Shown piece by piece: positions 1-5,782 of a DNA stretch of 7,359 bases. A model generated the notes under the pieces. It had not been told where the DNA came from. It saw only the letters and a program-made list of their open reading frames with translations, and did no database searches. The position numbers and the translations under genes are program-made. The stretch is from Deltaproteobacteria bacterium. Its GTDB lineage: Bacteria > Desulfobacterota > DSM-4660 > Desulfatiglandales > Desulfatiglandaceae. The stretch lies in NCBI GenBank assembly GCA_018644785.1, contig JABGPV010000248.1, positions 1 through 7,359 on the forward strand, in the 5' to 3' direction. The stretch's first letter is position 1; the number at the start of each line of letters is the position of its first letter.

Positions 1-108
1 CCAGTTGCGATTTTGAAGCCGAATTTTGGATTCCCGGTATTGGGTCTCCGCACAACCGGCCAGAAGAAACACGCCCAGGCAGGCGCAAATGAAAATTCTT
101 TTCATCAT
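1..108 (-). CDS. Lipoprotein, N-terminal part (runs off the window)
   Basis: Reading the minus strand from an ATG-ATG pair at 108, an open frame of 36 codons continues without a stop to the window edge. The product begins MMKRIF, has a hydrophobic stretch, then the lipobox LLAGC with the invariant Cys at residue 19, followed by AETQYRES. This is a classical signal peptidase II signal. Residue +2 after the Cys is Ala, not Asp, so in a Gram-negative cell the default expectation is sorting to the outer membrane. A GAGG ribosome-binding site lies 9 nt upstream of the first ATG. The gene starts 25 bp after the nth stop on the same strand, so the two are probably co-transcribed. The mature protein is outside the window and its function cannot be told. 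It is too short to appear as a long ORF and rests on the signal peptide, RBS and position. Confidence 0.75.
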   Translation of the reverse strand, partial: MMKRIFICACLGVFLLAGCAETQYRESKIRLQNRNW

Positions 109-133
109 CGATTCAGTCCTCTTATGTTTTCCA

Positions 134-775
134 TCAAATGGCATTGGACGGGCAGAGACCGAACACGGCACATCCCGCGTGATCCGGTTTTCTGGCCTTG
201 CAAACGGCGCGGCCGTGGTAAATCAGGATGTCGGAAAACCGGCGCCATCGGTCCTCGGGCAGAAGTTTTCCCAGATCCATTTCAATTTTGTCGGGGTTTT
301 TGTTTTCCGTCAGGCCCAGTCGAATGGACAGCCTTTTCACATGGGTATCCACCACGACCCCCGGCACATCAAAAGCAGCACCCAGAACACAGTTGGCCGT
401 TTTTCTGCCCACACCCGGCAGTTTGATCAGTTCGGCCATGGTGGACGGCACTTCTCCACCGTACCGTTCAATAAGCCCCTGGCAGCATCCCTTGATGGAT
501 TTGGCTTTGTTCCTGAAGAACCCGGTGGGCCGAATATCCATTTCCAGTTCGCTGATGGGGACGGACAAAAAATCATCGGGCGACAGATATTTCCGGAACA
601 GGACCCGGGTGACGCCATTCACCTGCTTATCGGTACATTGGGCCGAGAGGATGGTGCTGATGAGCAATTGAAAGGGTGTTCGGTATTTGAGAGCGGTTTT
701 TTCCAGGGTATAAAGCGGATCCAGAATTTCAAAAATCTCTTTTACCCTGGCGGTTCTGCGCTTATGGCTCTCCAC
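134..775 (-). CDS. nth: Endonuclease III (DNA glycosylase/AP lyase)
   Basis: The 213-residue product matches the usual length of bacterial Nth, the base-excision-repair enzyme that removes oxidised pyrimidines and nicks abasic sites. The helix-hairpin-helix motif LPGVGRKTA spans residues 119-127 with the catalytic Lys at 125. The catalytic Asp is D143 in VVDTHV. The early conserved LLISTILSAQCTD is at residues 37-49. The C-terminal [4Fe-4S] loop normally has four Cys spaced C-x6-C-x2-C-x5-C. Here the positions are C192, H199, C202 and C208, so the second ligand is His. The start is GTG at 775, chosen because it gives the family N-terminus; a GGAG sequence lies 11 nt upstream. The gene is probably the first of a two-gene unit with the lipoprotein downstream. 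Identification is secure; cluster ligation by His is inferred. Confidence 0.96.
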   Translation of the reverse strand: MESHKRRTARVKEIFEILDPLYTLEKTALKYRTPFQLLISTILSAQCTDKQVNGVTRVLFRKYLSPDDFLSVPISELEMDIRPTGFFRNKAKSIKGCCQGLIERYGGEVPSTMAELIKLPGVGRKTANCVLGAAFDVPGVVVDTHVKRLSIRLGLTENKNPDKIEMDLGKLLPEDRWRRFSDILIYHGRAVCKARKPDHAGCAVFGLCPSNAI

Positions 776-832
776 AATCCACTTTTCTCCACAGGTTTGA
801 CAAAAAGACGCCTACAACAGTCCTATGACTCG

Positions 833-861
833 CAGATACTACGATGCGATGCGCTTGTCAA
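833..861 (-). promoter_or_regulatory. Possible sigma-70 promoter for nth
   Basis: On the minus strand a perfect -35 hexamer TTGACA (861-856) is followed after exactly 17 bp by TATCTG (838-833), a weak -10 that keeps the TAT start. A transcript from here would have about a 50-nt leader before the GTG start of nth at 775. It overlaps the end of a decayed ORF, so the promoter may have arisen from inserted DNA. It is read by eye only. Confidence 0.35.
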
Positions 862-1000
862 TCTCAAATGGATTTCCATTTACCCCTTTTTTGATAGCCC
901 CCTGGTCCGGTGGCACCGTCATAAAGGTGATCCCTGATGATCTTTGCCGGGGCTTCTCGGTTTTAGGCGAATAGTGTCTTAGTTTGATTTCAGCGTTCAG
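839..1000 (-). pseudogene. Tyrosine recombinase-like N-terminal fragment
   Basis: On the minus strand, positions 1000-953 encode LNAEIKLRHYSPKTEK. This resembles the start of the SAM-like core-binding domain of phage and integron tyrosine recombinases, where the pattern I-x-x-x-HYS-x-x-T-E is typical (IntI1 has LHYSLRTEQAY). The frame stays open to a TAG at 841-839, but the next 37 residues do not look like the rest of the domain, and no catalytic Arg/His/Tyr region is present anywhere. No start codon precedes it: the frame is closed by a stop about 40 nt upstream. I read it as a scrap of a recombinase joined to unrelated sequence or decayed by frameshift. It points away from the plus-strand genes to its right, the usual geometry of intI relative to its cassettes, but about 500 bp of other debris lies between. 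A chance 16-residue resemblance is possible. Confidence 0.35.
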
Positions 1001-1207
1001 CCCATCGTAAGACCGGCACCCAAATGGCGTTCGTCAGTTTTAAAATATGTTTTTTTGTTGCTAATTTCTCATCTTTATTTTCTAATGGATACAACCTCTC
1101 AAAACTAATTGGGCCTACAAATTCATAGAATAACCAACTGGCAAGAGGAATTCGTGGGAAAGTGTATTTATTTTTGACTTAAATGTAAGATTGGTCGTGT
1201 GCTTTTT

Positions 1208-1366
1208 ACATGGCAAGAATTGCGGGAGCGGTGGCGGAAGGCATTTGTGATGGATGAACGTTATCTGCTGGCATGTACCCGGTATATTGAAAACAACCCT
1301 GTCCGCGCGAACCTGACTGAGAATTGCGGCCCCGGAAACCCGGGAGAAAACCAAAGAAGAGCGTAA
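1208..1366 (+). pseudogene. C-terminal fragment of REP-associated tyrosine transposase (IS200-like, Y1_Tnp)
   Basis: One frame reads WQELRERWRKAFVMDERYL, then LACTRYIENNPVRANL, then a divergent tail to TAA at 1364-1366. The block Y-L-L-x-x-x-R-Y-I-E-x-N-P-V-R-A-x-L preceded by a W..R.K..V segment is the signature of the C-terminal part of RAYT transposases, single-stranded-DNA HUH enzymes that act on REP hairpins. The N-terminal half with the HUH motif, and the usual continuation after NPVRAGL, are missing. The fragment has no proper start or RBS. The neighbouring hairpin at 1536-1566 could in principle be a REP substrate of such an enzyme, although it fits an attC-like site better. Recognition of the motif is good; the exact fragment boundaries are approximate. 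Confidence 0.65.
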
Positions 1367-1384
1367 ATTAATACACTGTCCACG

Positions 1385-1501
1385 GAATTCGCTGATTCGA
1401 TAATGACCAATTACAAGGCGTATGGATTTCAGGGCAGGGCTGTAAAACCGTACCGTTTTGCAGAACTGCAAAACGTAGTAGAGCAGGTGTTAAAGACGTA
1501 A
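1385..1501 (+). pseudogene. C-terminal fragment of a response-regulator receiver domain
   Basis: The open frame up to TAA at 1499-1501 reads DSIMTNYKAYGFQGRAVKPY and continues RFAELQNVVEQVLKT. This fits the last third of a receiver (REC) domain of the kind found at the C-terminus of hybrid sensor histidine kinases: Y-x-x-Y-G-F-x-G, then the K-P switch lysine pair, then an F-x-E-L helix-5 region ending V-x-x-V-L. The phosphoacceptor Asp and everything upstream are missing. The frame is the same as that of the transposase fragment but is separated from it by the TAA at 1364-1366. A perfect 10-bp inverted repeat falls inside it. A stop followed 19 bp later by the attC-like element is the arrangement expected for the end of a cassette gene, so it may be the tail of an earlier cassette, or simply debris. 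Confidence 0.6.
1454..1475. repeat. Perfect 10-bp inverted repeat, 2-nt spacer
   Basis: CGTTTTGCAG at 1454-1463 and CTGCAAAACG at 1466-1475 are exact reverse complements separated by AA. It lies inside the receiver-domain remnant and encodes part of its RFAELQN stretch. No T-run follows, so it is not a standard terminator. It could be an operator-like palindrome or a coincidence of codon sequence. Confidence 0.6.
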
Positions 1502-1519
1502 CGTGTCCAAAAAAAAACC

Positions 1520-1580
1520 GCCCAACCTTATTAGTTCACCGGACGCTAGAAAGCACGCGCCGGTGACCAAATCGTTGGTT
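1520..1580 (+). other. Candidate integron attC-like recombination site 1
   Basis: The 61-bp element begins with GCCCAAC (1520-1526), which fits the attC R'' core RYYYAAC, and ends with GTTGGTT (1574-1580), one mismatch from GTTRRRY. CCAAC and GTTGG pair. Inside is a stem of TCACCGG (1536-1542) with CCGGTGA (1560-1566), then one unpaired A at 1543, then CGC (1544-1546) with GCG (1557-1559) around a 10-nt loop. Paired outer boxes, unpaired spacers, an inner L stem and an extrahelical base on one arm are the hallmarks of attC structure. It ends 28 bp before the next ATG, as expected for a cassette boundary. A REP-type hairpin linked to the nearby RAYT remnant is the main alternative. Confidence 0.45.
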
Positions 1581-1608
1581 ATCAAAAATTAAAAGGACAA
1601 ATATAATA

Positions 1609-2292
1609 ATGGATATTGCAGACATTTATAAGAAATTTGACCAAATTGGCTGCCTCACCTTTGCTACCATTGACAGAGACACCCCCCAAACACGCATTGC
1701 TCACCTGTTTGCCCACGACCATGAAGGATTATATTTTAGAACCATGATCACCAAGCCTTTTTATGAACAACTTAAAAAGACGGAAAAAGTATCAATCTGT
1801 GGTATGTTTCCCAAAACCTCCGTCAGCTATAATGATCAGGGAATGCCCTATTTTGCTCCAGGATTTACCATCCGCGCGACCGGGGATATTAAAGAAATAT
1901 CTTTTGAGACACTCAAAGAAAAAGCTACCGTCAATGAAATGTTTATGCTTGGTGTAAAAGACATTGAAAAGTATCCAGCCATGACCACCTTTTGCCTGTA
2001 TAGCGCATGGGGGGAAGTGTATGATTTCGATTTTGAAATGGAGCACCGCTCCCATAAATTACTCCGTACCGGCTTTTGCTTTGGCAGCAAGCACATCCCG
2101 TTTAGAGGTGTTCGCATTACAGAAGAATGCATTGCCTGCGGGGAATGCCATGAAAGGTGCTCTTTCAAGGCAATTTATCAACGTGATGAGCAGTTTATTA
2201 TCGACCACATCAAATGCGATGTGTGCGGCGATTGCTACACGATCTGTCCAGCTAATGCCATTGAAATCGTTATTGATGACCCCCCCAATTAG
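1609..2292 (+). CDS. Flavin split-barrel (PNPOx-like) protein fused to a 2[4Fe-4S] ferredoxin domain
   Basis: The 227-residue product has two parts. Residues about 1-155 resemble the pyridoxamine-5'-phosphate-oxidase-like split-barrel fold that binds FMN, with GCLTFATID (14-22), a TRIAHLF strand (28-34) and GLYFRTMITKPFYEQL (40-55). Residues about 165-225 form a bacterial-type ferredoxin: C174, C177, C180, C184 (followed by Ser, not Pro) and C203, C206, C209, C213 (followed by Pro), each C-x2-C-x2-C-x3-C. Together they predict a soluble cytoplasmic flavin/iron-sulfur electron-transfer or reductase protein of anaerobes; the substrate is unknown. AGGA lies 11 nt before the ATG. The gene is flanked on both sides by attC-like hairpins and has no obvious promoter of its own, so it may be a cassette gene. 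The domain calls are firm by motif; the flavin type is from family knowledge. Confidence 0.88.
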   Translation: MDIADIYKKFDQIGCLTFATIDRDTPQTRIAHLFAHDHEGLYFRTMITKPFYEQLKKTEKVSICGMFPKTSVSYNDQGMPYFAPGFTIRATGDIKEISFETLKEKATVNEMFMLGVKDIEKYPAMTTFCLYSAWGEVYDFDFEMEHRSHKLLRTGFCFGSKHIPFRGVRITEECIACGECHERCSFKAIYQRDEQFIIDHIKCDVCGDCYTICPANAIEIVIDDPPN

Positions 2293-2376
2293 ACGGTCTA
2301 TTAAGGTAAGGTTGAAAAACGCCGGTTAGGTTTTCGCGTTTAGCAAAAATGATAAAATAATTAGAAGATAAGCCGG

Positions 2377-2438
2377 AGCTAACCATGCTCTTGCAGCGGA
2401 GCACAAAAAACCGCACCTGCTGAAGAGCGGTGTTAGCG
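2377..2438 (+). other. Candidate integron attC-like recombination site 2
   Basis: AGCTAAC (2377-2383, one mismatch to RYYYAAC) and GTTAGCG (2432-2438) enclose a long stem. GCTAAC/GTTAGC pair perfectly. Inside, GCTCTT (2387-2392) pairs with AAGAGC, then GCA with TGC and GCGG with CCGC, with the unpaired bases on the 3' arm only. The 62-bp length and the position 84 bp after the stop of the preceding gene fit the 3' end of a cassette. The R'' here pairs at all seven positions (two G-T wobbles) with GTTGGTT at 1574-1580, as required if 1575-2432 were one excisable cassette. The GTTAGCG core departs from GTTRRRY at two positions. A T8 run at 2458-2465 begins 20 nt later, too far for a canonical terminator. 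Confidence 0.35.
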
Positions 2439-2489
2439 CGAGAGTCGGGGGACCCAGTTTTTTTTGACATCCATTTTTAAGGATATGCT

Positions 2490-2804
2490 ATGAATAGAAG
2501 CTCAGATACCATAAACTCCATTCGGAAAAGTGCACTGAAGAGAATCATTTATCTTCCGCATGCTGTGCGACAGATGTCCAGACCGGACAGGATGATCAGT
2601 GCCTCCGATGTTAGAATGGCAATTGAGCAAGGGGAACTGGTTGAGGATTATCCGGAGGATGCGTGGGGACATAGCTGCCTGATTCCGGCTTGGGTATGCA
2701 CCCAATGTGGTGAAGCCTATTTTGATGAAGCAGAAGTCGAAGCTATTCAAGAAGTGCTTGGCGCTTTGGACCAGCAGTCTGAAAAACTGGCTGCATCGGG
2801 CTGA
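2490..2804 (+). CDS. DUF4258 toxin / YgiT-type antitoxin chimera
   Basis: The 104-residue product joins two families. Residues about 18-63 (LPHAVRQMSRPDRMISASDV onward, then GELVEDYPEDAWGHSCL) match the N-terminal half of DUF4258, a RelE-like toxin fold. Residues about 65-92 (PAWVCTQCGEAYFDEAEVEA, then IQEVL) match the C-terminal half of YgiT/MqsA-type zinc-finger antitoxins. In the usual operon the DUF4258 gene is complete and is followed by a separate YgiT gene with two CxxC pairs. Here the toxin's second half and the antitoxin's first CxxC are missing and the halves are in one frame, so an internal deletion is the simplest reading. AGGA sits 6 nt before the ATG, a good start. Only one CxxC (C70, C73) remains, so full zinc binding and toxin activity are doubtful. 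It lies between two hairpin elements, where TA genes are common in integron arrays. Confidence 0.75.
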   Translation: MNRSSDTINSIRKSALKRIIYLPHAVRQMSRPDRMISASDVRMAIEQGELVEDYPEDAWGHSCLIPAWVCTQCGEAYFDEAEVEAIQEVLGALDQQSEKLAASG

Positions 2805-2824
2805 CTGTCTCGAAAATCCGGGAA

Positions 2825-2886
2825 GGCGAACCAGACGCGCCACTCATTATTGGAGTTTAGCATAGGCAGATTCGCTGGTTTTAGCC
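2825..2886. repeat. Imperfect inverted repeat before the AMMECR1 gene
   Basis: GGCGAACCAG (2825-2834) pairs with CTGGTTTTAGCC (2875-2886) as a ten-pair stem with a two-base bulge and one G-T wobble. Spacing and position after the preceding gene are like those of the two attC-like elements, but the inner arms are not symmetric and the cores do not fit RYYYAAC/GTTRRRY. It may be a decayed third site or a leader structure of the downstream operon, whose first ATG follows at once. Confidence 0.3.
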
Positions 2887-2887
2887 A

Positions 2888-3598
2888 ATGATGAAAAATA
2901 TGAAAAAACAAAAGATTCTTTTCCGTTTCCTGTATCTGCTCTGGATAACTCTGATTTTCATAGGGGTTCAGGGGCCATCCGTATGGGGCGTTACAAATGC
3001 AGGCGAAATGATGGAGGTACCCATGTCAAAAAAGGGAGATCTAACCGAAACGCAAGGGGAATATCTGCTCTTGGAAGCCAGAAAGACCATTCAAACGCGC
3101 CTTTCCGGCAAAACAGACAGCCCCCGGGAGACGAAAGACCTGCCGGCAGTTTTCAATGAAAAAAGGGGCACTTTTGTAACGCTGACCATCCGTGGGAACC
3201 TGAGGGGTTGCATCGGGCACATAATACCACAGGAAACCCTGATCGAGGGAATTCGAGAAAATGCCGTCAATGCCGCCTTCCGGGACCCGCGCTTCGGGCC
3301 GCTTACCCGGGACGAATGGGAAAATGTACACGTTGAAATCAGTATTCTGACCGAACCCAAACCCCTTGCCTATACCGGCGGCGAAGATCTCCTCAATAAG
3401 CTTCGACCGGGCATTGACGGTGTCATCCTTAAAAAGGGATTTCACCAGTCCACCTTTCTGCCCCAGGTGTGGGAGCAGTTGCCGGATAAAAAGGCGTTTT
3501 TGAATCATCTCTGCCTCAAAGCGGGTCTTTCTGGAAACGCCTGGGAAAAAGGTGATCTTGAAGTTTCCACCTACCAGGTCCAGGCTTTTGAGGAATAA
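2888..3598 (+). CDS. amrA: AMMECR1-domain protein (AmmeMemoRadiSam system protein A) with N-terminal signal peptide
   Basis: The AMMECR1 domain fills residues about 50-232. It has the signature LRGCIGH (105-111), RGTFVTLT (93-100), AAFRDPRF (129-136), VEISILTEP (149-157) and the C-terminal LPQVWEQ...FLNHLCLKAGL block (191-214). The family occurs with Memo and radical SAM proteins in the AmmeMemoRadiSam system; its biochemical role is not settled. Unusually, residues 1-40 look like a Sec signal peptide or anchor: basic MMKNMKKQK, about 19 hydrophobic residues, then SVWGVTNA. The ATG at 2888 has no clear Shine-Dalgarno. Met46 at 3023 has a strong GGAGG 5 nt upstream and would give a 191-residue cytoplasmic protein of normal family length. 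Both forms may be made. The TAA stop overlaps the next ATG by one base (TAATG), so translation is probably coupled. The gene symbol follows system nomenclature. Confidence 0.93.
   Translation: MMKNMKKQKILFRFLYLLWITLIFIGVQGPSVWGVTNAGEMMEVPMSKKGDLTETQGEYLLLEARKTIQTRLSGKTDSPRETKDLPAVFNEKRGTFVTLTIRGNLRGCIGHIIPQETLIEGIRENAVNAAFRDPRFGPLTRDEWENVHVEISILTEPKPLAYTGGEDLLNKLRPGIDGVILKKGFHQSTFLPQVWEQLPDKKAFLNHLCLKAGLSGNAWEKGDLEVSTYQVQAFEE
3013..3025 (+). promoter_or_regulatory. Strong internal Shine-Dalgarno and start inside the AMMECR1 gene
   Basis: GGAGG at 3013-3017 precedes an in-frame ATG at 3023 by 5 nt. This is a better initiation site than the ATG at 2888, and it begins just where the conserved domain starts, removing the signal peptide. 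Confidence 0.6.
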
Positions 3599-5745
3599 TG
3601 TCCCCCAATGGAACCATTTCGCCCCGCCATTTTCGTCGGTTGGCGGTGGGATCCATCATCGGGATCGGCATTTCTTCCGTTACCACCCAGATCCTCACCA
3701 TTCGAGAATTCCTGAGCCAGTTTCACGGGAATGAAATCACCATCAGCCTGGTTATTTTCTGCTGGCTGGTTCTGACAGGCATGGGAACCCTCGGGGCGAA
3801 ATGCTTTCGAAAGGCATCCCTCGGGATCTACCTGGTGCTGGCGCTCACCATCGGCTTTTTGCCCCTTTTCCAGGTCACGGGCATACGGATTTTCAGGGAA
3901 TTGTTTTTTACCCATGGGGTGAGTCCGGGATTCTACCCCATCTTGATGTATGTCACCCTGGCTATTGCCCCCTACTGCCTTCTCACCGGATTTATTCTGC
4001 CCTACACCCAGAAACTTTTCCAAACATTCCATATCCCATTTGAAAGCGGAGAACTCTACATCACCGACAGCGTGGGGGATATCCTGGGGGGCGTTTTGTT
4101 CAGCTTCCTGCTGGTTTACTGGCTCAAACCTTTCGCCGTCATTGCCGTGGCCGCTTCTTTCCTGATCCTGGTCACACTGTTTATGATGGGCGAATTTAGA
4201 AAATGGCTGTTTTTGGCGCTTGCCCTACCGGTTGCCGCCTTTTTTTACACACTCACCTTGATGCCCTCTTTGGAATTGCGCACCCTCCAGGCGCAGTACG
4301 GGAATATTGCAGAATATGTGGAATCCCCGTTCGGACGGATTGTGGTCACAAAGGAAGGCCCGCAATACACTTTCTGGGAATCGGGGACGCCCCTTTATTC
4401 CGATTCCAATGTGATTGAGGCCGAAGAAAAGGTGCATTACCCTTTAAGCCAGTTAAATGCTGTGGAGAACGTGCTGCTGGTATCGGGGGGTTTGGGTGAA
4501 ACCCTTGTGGAGATCGGTAAATACAACCCCGCCCGTGTGGATTATGTGGAGCTGGATCCGGCTCTGACACGAACGGCCCTGGCACTTAAAATGATTCCGA
4601 AGGCGCCTTTTTTAAACATCATCAATACAGATGCCAGGCGACACATACAATCGACCCACATGCGGTATGATGCGGTGATATTAGACCTTCCGGAGCCCGA
4701 CACCTTTCAGGTCAACCGCTTTTATACCGATGAGTTCTTTGCCCTGGCAAAGCGCGTGCTTAAAAAAAACGGTACTTTAGCCCTGAATATGGACTATTCT
4801 TCCAATTACCTGAGCGACCTTCGAAGAAGAAAGCTGTCCATTCTTTACCATACTCTGGAAAGGCACTTTAACCATATCCTGGTCCTTCCCGGCGAGCAGG
4901 CTTGTTTCCTGGTGAGCGACCGGCCCCTTTCCGCTGAAATCCCCCGGAAACTGCAATCAAAGGGGATCAACACAGCTTACATTGACGGTTATTTCCACGG
5001 CAATATCACCCAAGAGCGAATTTTGAAGCTCAGAGAAAAGCTGGGTCGGAACAAAACCATCAACACCGATTTCAACCCCCGGCTCATGCAGCTGGTTTTC
5101 AGGGAATGGTTCACTCGGCATGGCGCCATGCCCACCGGTTTCATATGGGCGCTGGCAGGCGGGTTACTGCTTTATTTCATCTTCATGAAAAAAGAGGAAT
5201 ACATCCTTTTTTCAACGGGTTTTACGACCATGGGGTTGGAAATGGCCATCATTTTTGCATTTCAGATCATCTATGGTTATGTTTACATGATGATCGGCGC
5301 CATCATCACGGCATTTCTGCTGGGTCTTCTTCCGGGTGCCATGGCAAGCGTAAAATGGGGTGCCATGGCAAGCGTAAAATGGGGTGCCGGCAGCGGCGTG
5401 AAGGTGGGATTATCGGAAGGGGCTTTGCTGGTTCTGTCGGCGGTCTTCTTATGCTGGTGCGGGTGGTTCAAGGTGGCGCTTCACCCGGCCTGGTTTCTGA
5501 TCTTCTGCTTTGTTTTTTCATTTTTTGCCGGGTTTCAGTTTCCCGCGGTTGCCCAATTGATCGGCGAAGACCAGAGCCCCGCAGCCGGGTGCCTGGCGGC
5601 CGACCTGTGCGGCGCGGCGGTGGGGGCCCTGGTCGTGGGAACTCTCTTAATTCCTCTGTGGGGCGTGGGGATGGCGGTATTACTGCTGATACTGGTAAAA
5701 GTCTCAAGCGGCCTGTTGTTACTGTTCAGCCGACAGGCAGAATAA
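3598..5745 (+). CDS. Polytopic membrane protein with central spermidine-synthase-like SAM-binding domain
   Basis: The 715-residue protein has about seven hydrophobic spans in residues 15-222, a soluble domain at about 230-500, and about seven more spans from 512 to 710. The soluble part has the Rossmann fold of the spermidine synthase family: the glycine-rich loop VSGGLGETL (295-303), the acidic end of strand 2 YVELDP (316-321), and DLPEPDTFQVNRFYTDEFF (363-381), which matches the family's active-site loop and following helix. Similar membrane-fused SpeE-like proteins are common but few have a proven reaction, so aminopropyl transfer should not be assumed. Its ATG overlaps the AMMECR1 stop (TAATG) with GAGG 5 nt upstream, and the radical SAM gene begins 37 bp after its stop. 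It probably supplies the membrane component of this operon. Between C-terminal spans, residues 579-603 hold an 8-residue tandem repeat. Confidence 0.88.
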   Translation: MSPNGTISPRHFRRLAVGSIIGIGISSVTTQILTIREFLSQFHGNEITISLVIFCWLVLTGMGTLGAKCFRKASLGIYLVLALTIGFLPLFQVTGIRIFRELFFTHGVSPGFYPILMYVTLAIAPYCLLTGFILPYTQKLFQTFHIPFESGELYITDSVGDILGGVLFSFLLVYWLKPFAVIAVAASFLILVTLFMMGEFRKWLFLALALPVAAFFYTLTLMPSLELRTLQAQYGNIAEYVESPFGRIVVTKEGPQYTFWESGTPLYSDSNVIEAEEKVHYPLSQLNAVENVLLVSGGLGETLVEIGKYNPARVDYVELDPALTRTALALKMIPKAPFLNIINTDARRHIQSTHMRYDAVILDLPEPDTFQVNRFYTDEFFALAKRVLKKNGTLALNMDYSSNYLSDLRRRKLSILYHTLERHFNHILVLPGEQACFLVSDRPLSAEIPRKLQSKGINTAYIDGYFHGNITQERILKLREKLGRNKTINTDFNPRLMQLVFREWFTRHGAMPTGFIWALAGGLLLYFIFMKKEEYILFSTGFTTMGLEMAIIFAFQIIYGYVYMMIGAIITAFLLGLLPGAMASVKWGAMASVKWGAGSGVKVGLSEGALLVLSAVFLCWCGWFKVALHPAWFLIFCFVFSFFAGFQFPAVAQLIGEDQSPAAGCLAADLCGAAVGALVVGTLLIPLWGVGMAVLLLILVKVSSGLLLLFSRQAE
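5334..5388 (+). repeat. 24-bp in-frame tandem duplication in the membrane protein gene
   Basis: The 24-bp unit at 5341-5364 is repeated exactly at 5365-5388, and the identity extends 7 bp to the left (gggtgcc at 5334-5340). It encodes GAMASVKW twice, and a diverged third copy, GAGSGVKV, follows at about 5389-5412. Exact nucleotide identity suggests a recent slippage event. The repeat lies in a loop between predicted membrane spans and does not break the frame. Confidence 0.95.
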
Positions 5746-5782
5746 GGTCTCGAAGCATTGAAAGAATCAAGAATTCGGGTGA

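Noticed and set aside
26..937. A 303-codon plus-strand open frame
   Set aside because: It covers nth antisense, has no domain-like sequence, and the nth reading on the other strand is unambiguous.
1115..1471. A 118-codon minus-strand open frame in the remnant region
   Set aside because: It has no recognisable family and lies antisense to the transposase and receiver remnants, which explain the sequence.
2440..2470. T8 run at 2458-2465 as a rho-independent terminator
   Set aside because: The strong hairpin ends 20 nt before the T-run and only a 3-bp GGG/CCC stem lies next to it, which is not a convincing terminator.
3598..5745. Calling the membrane protein a spermidine synthase
   Set aside because: Only the SAM-binding fold and the active-site loop pattern are shared. 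The 14 membrane spans and the context argue against assuming polyamine synthesis.
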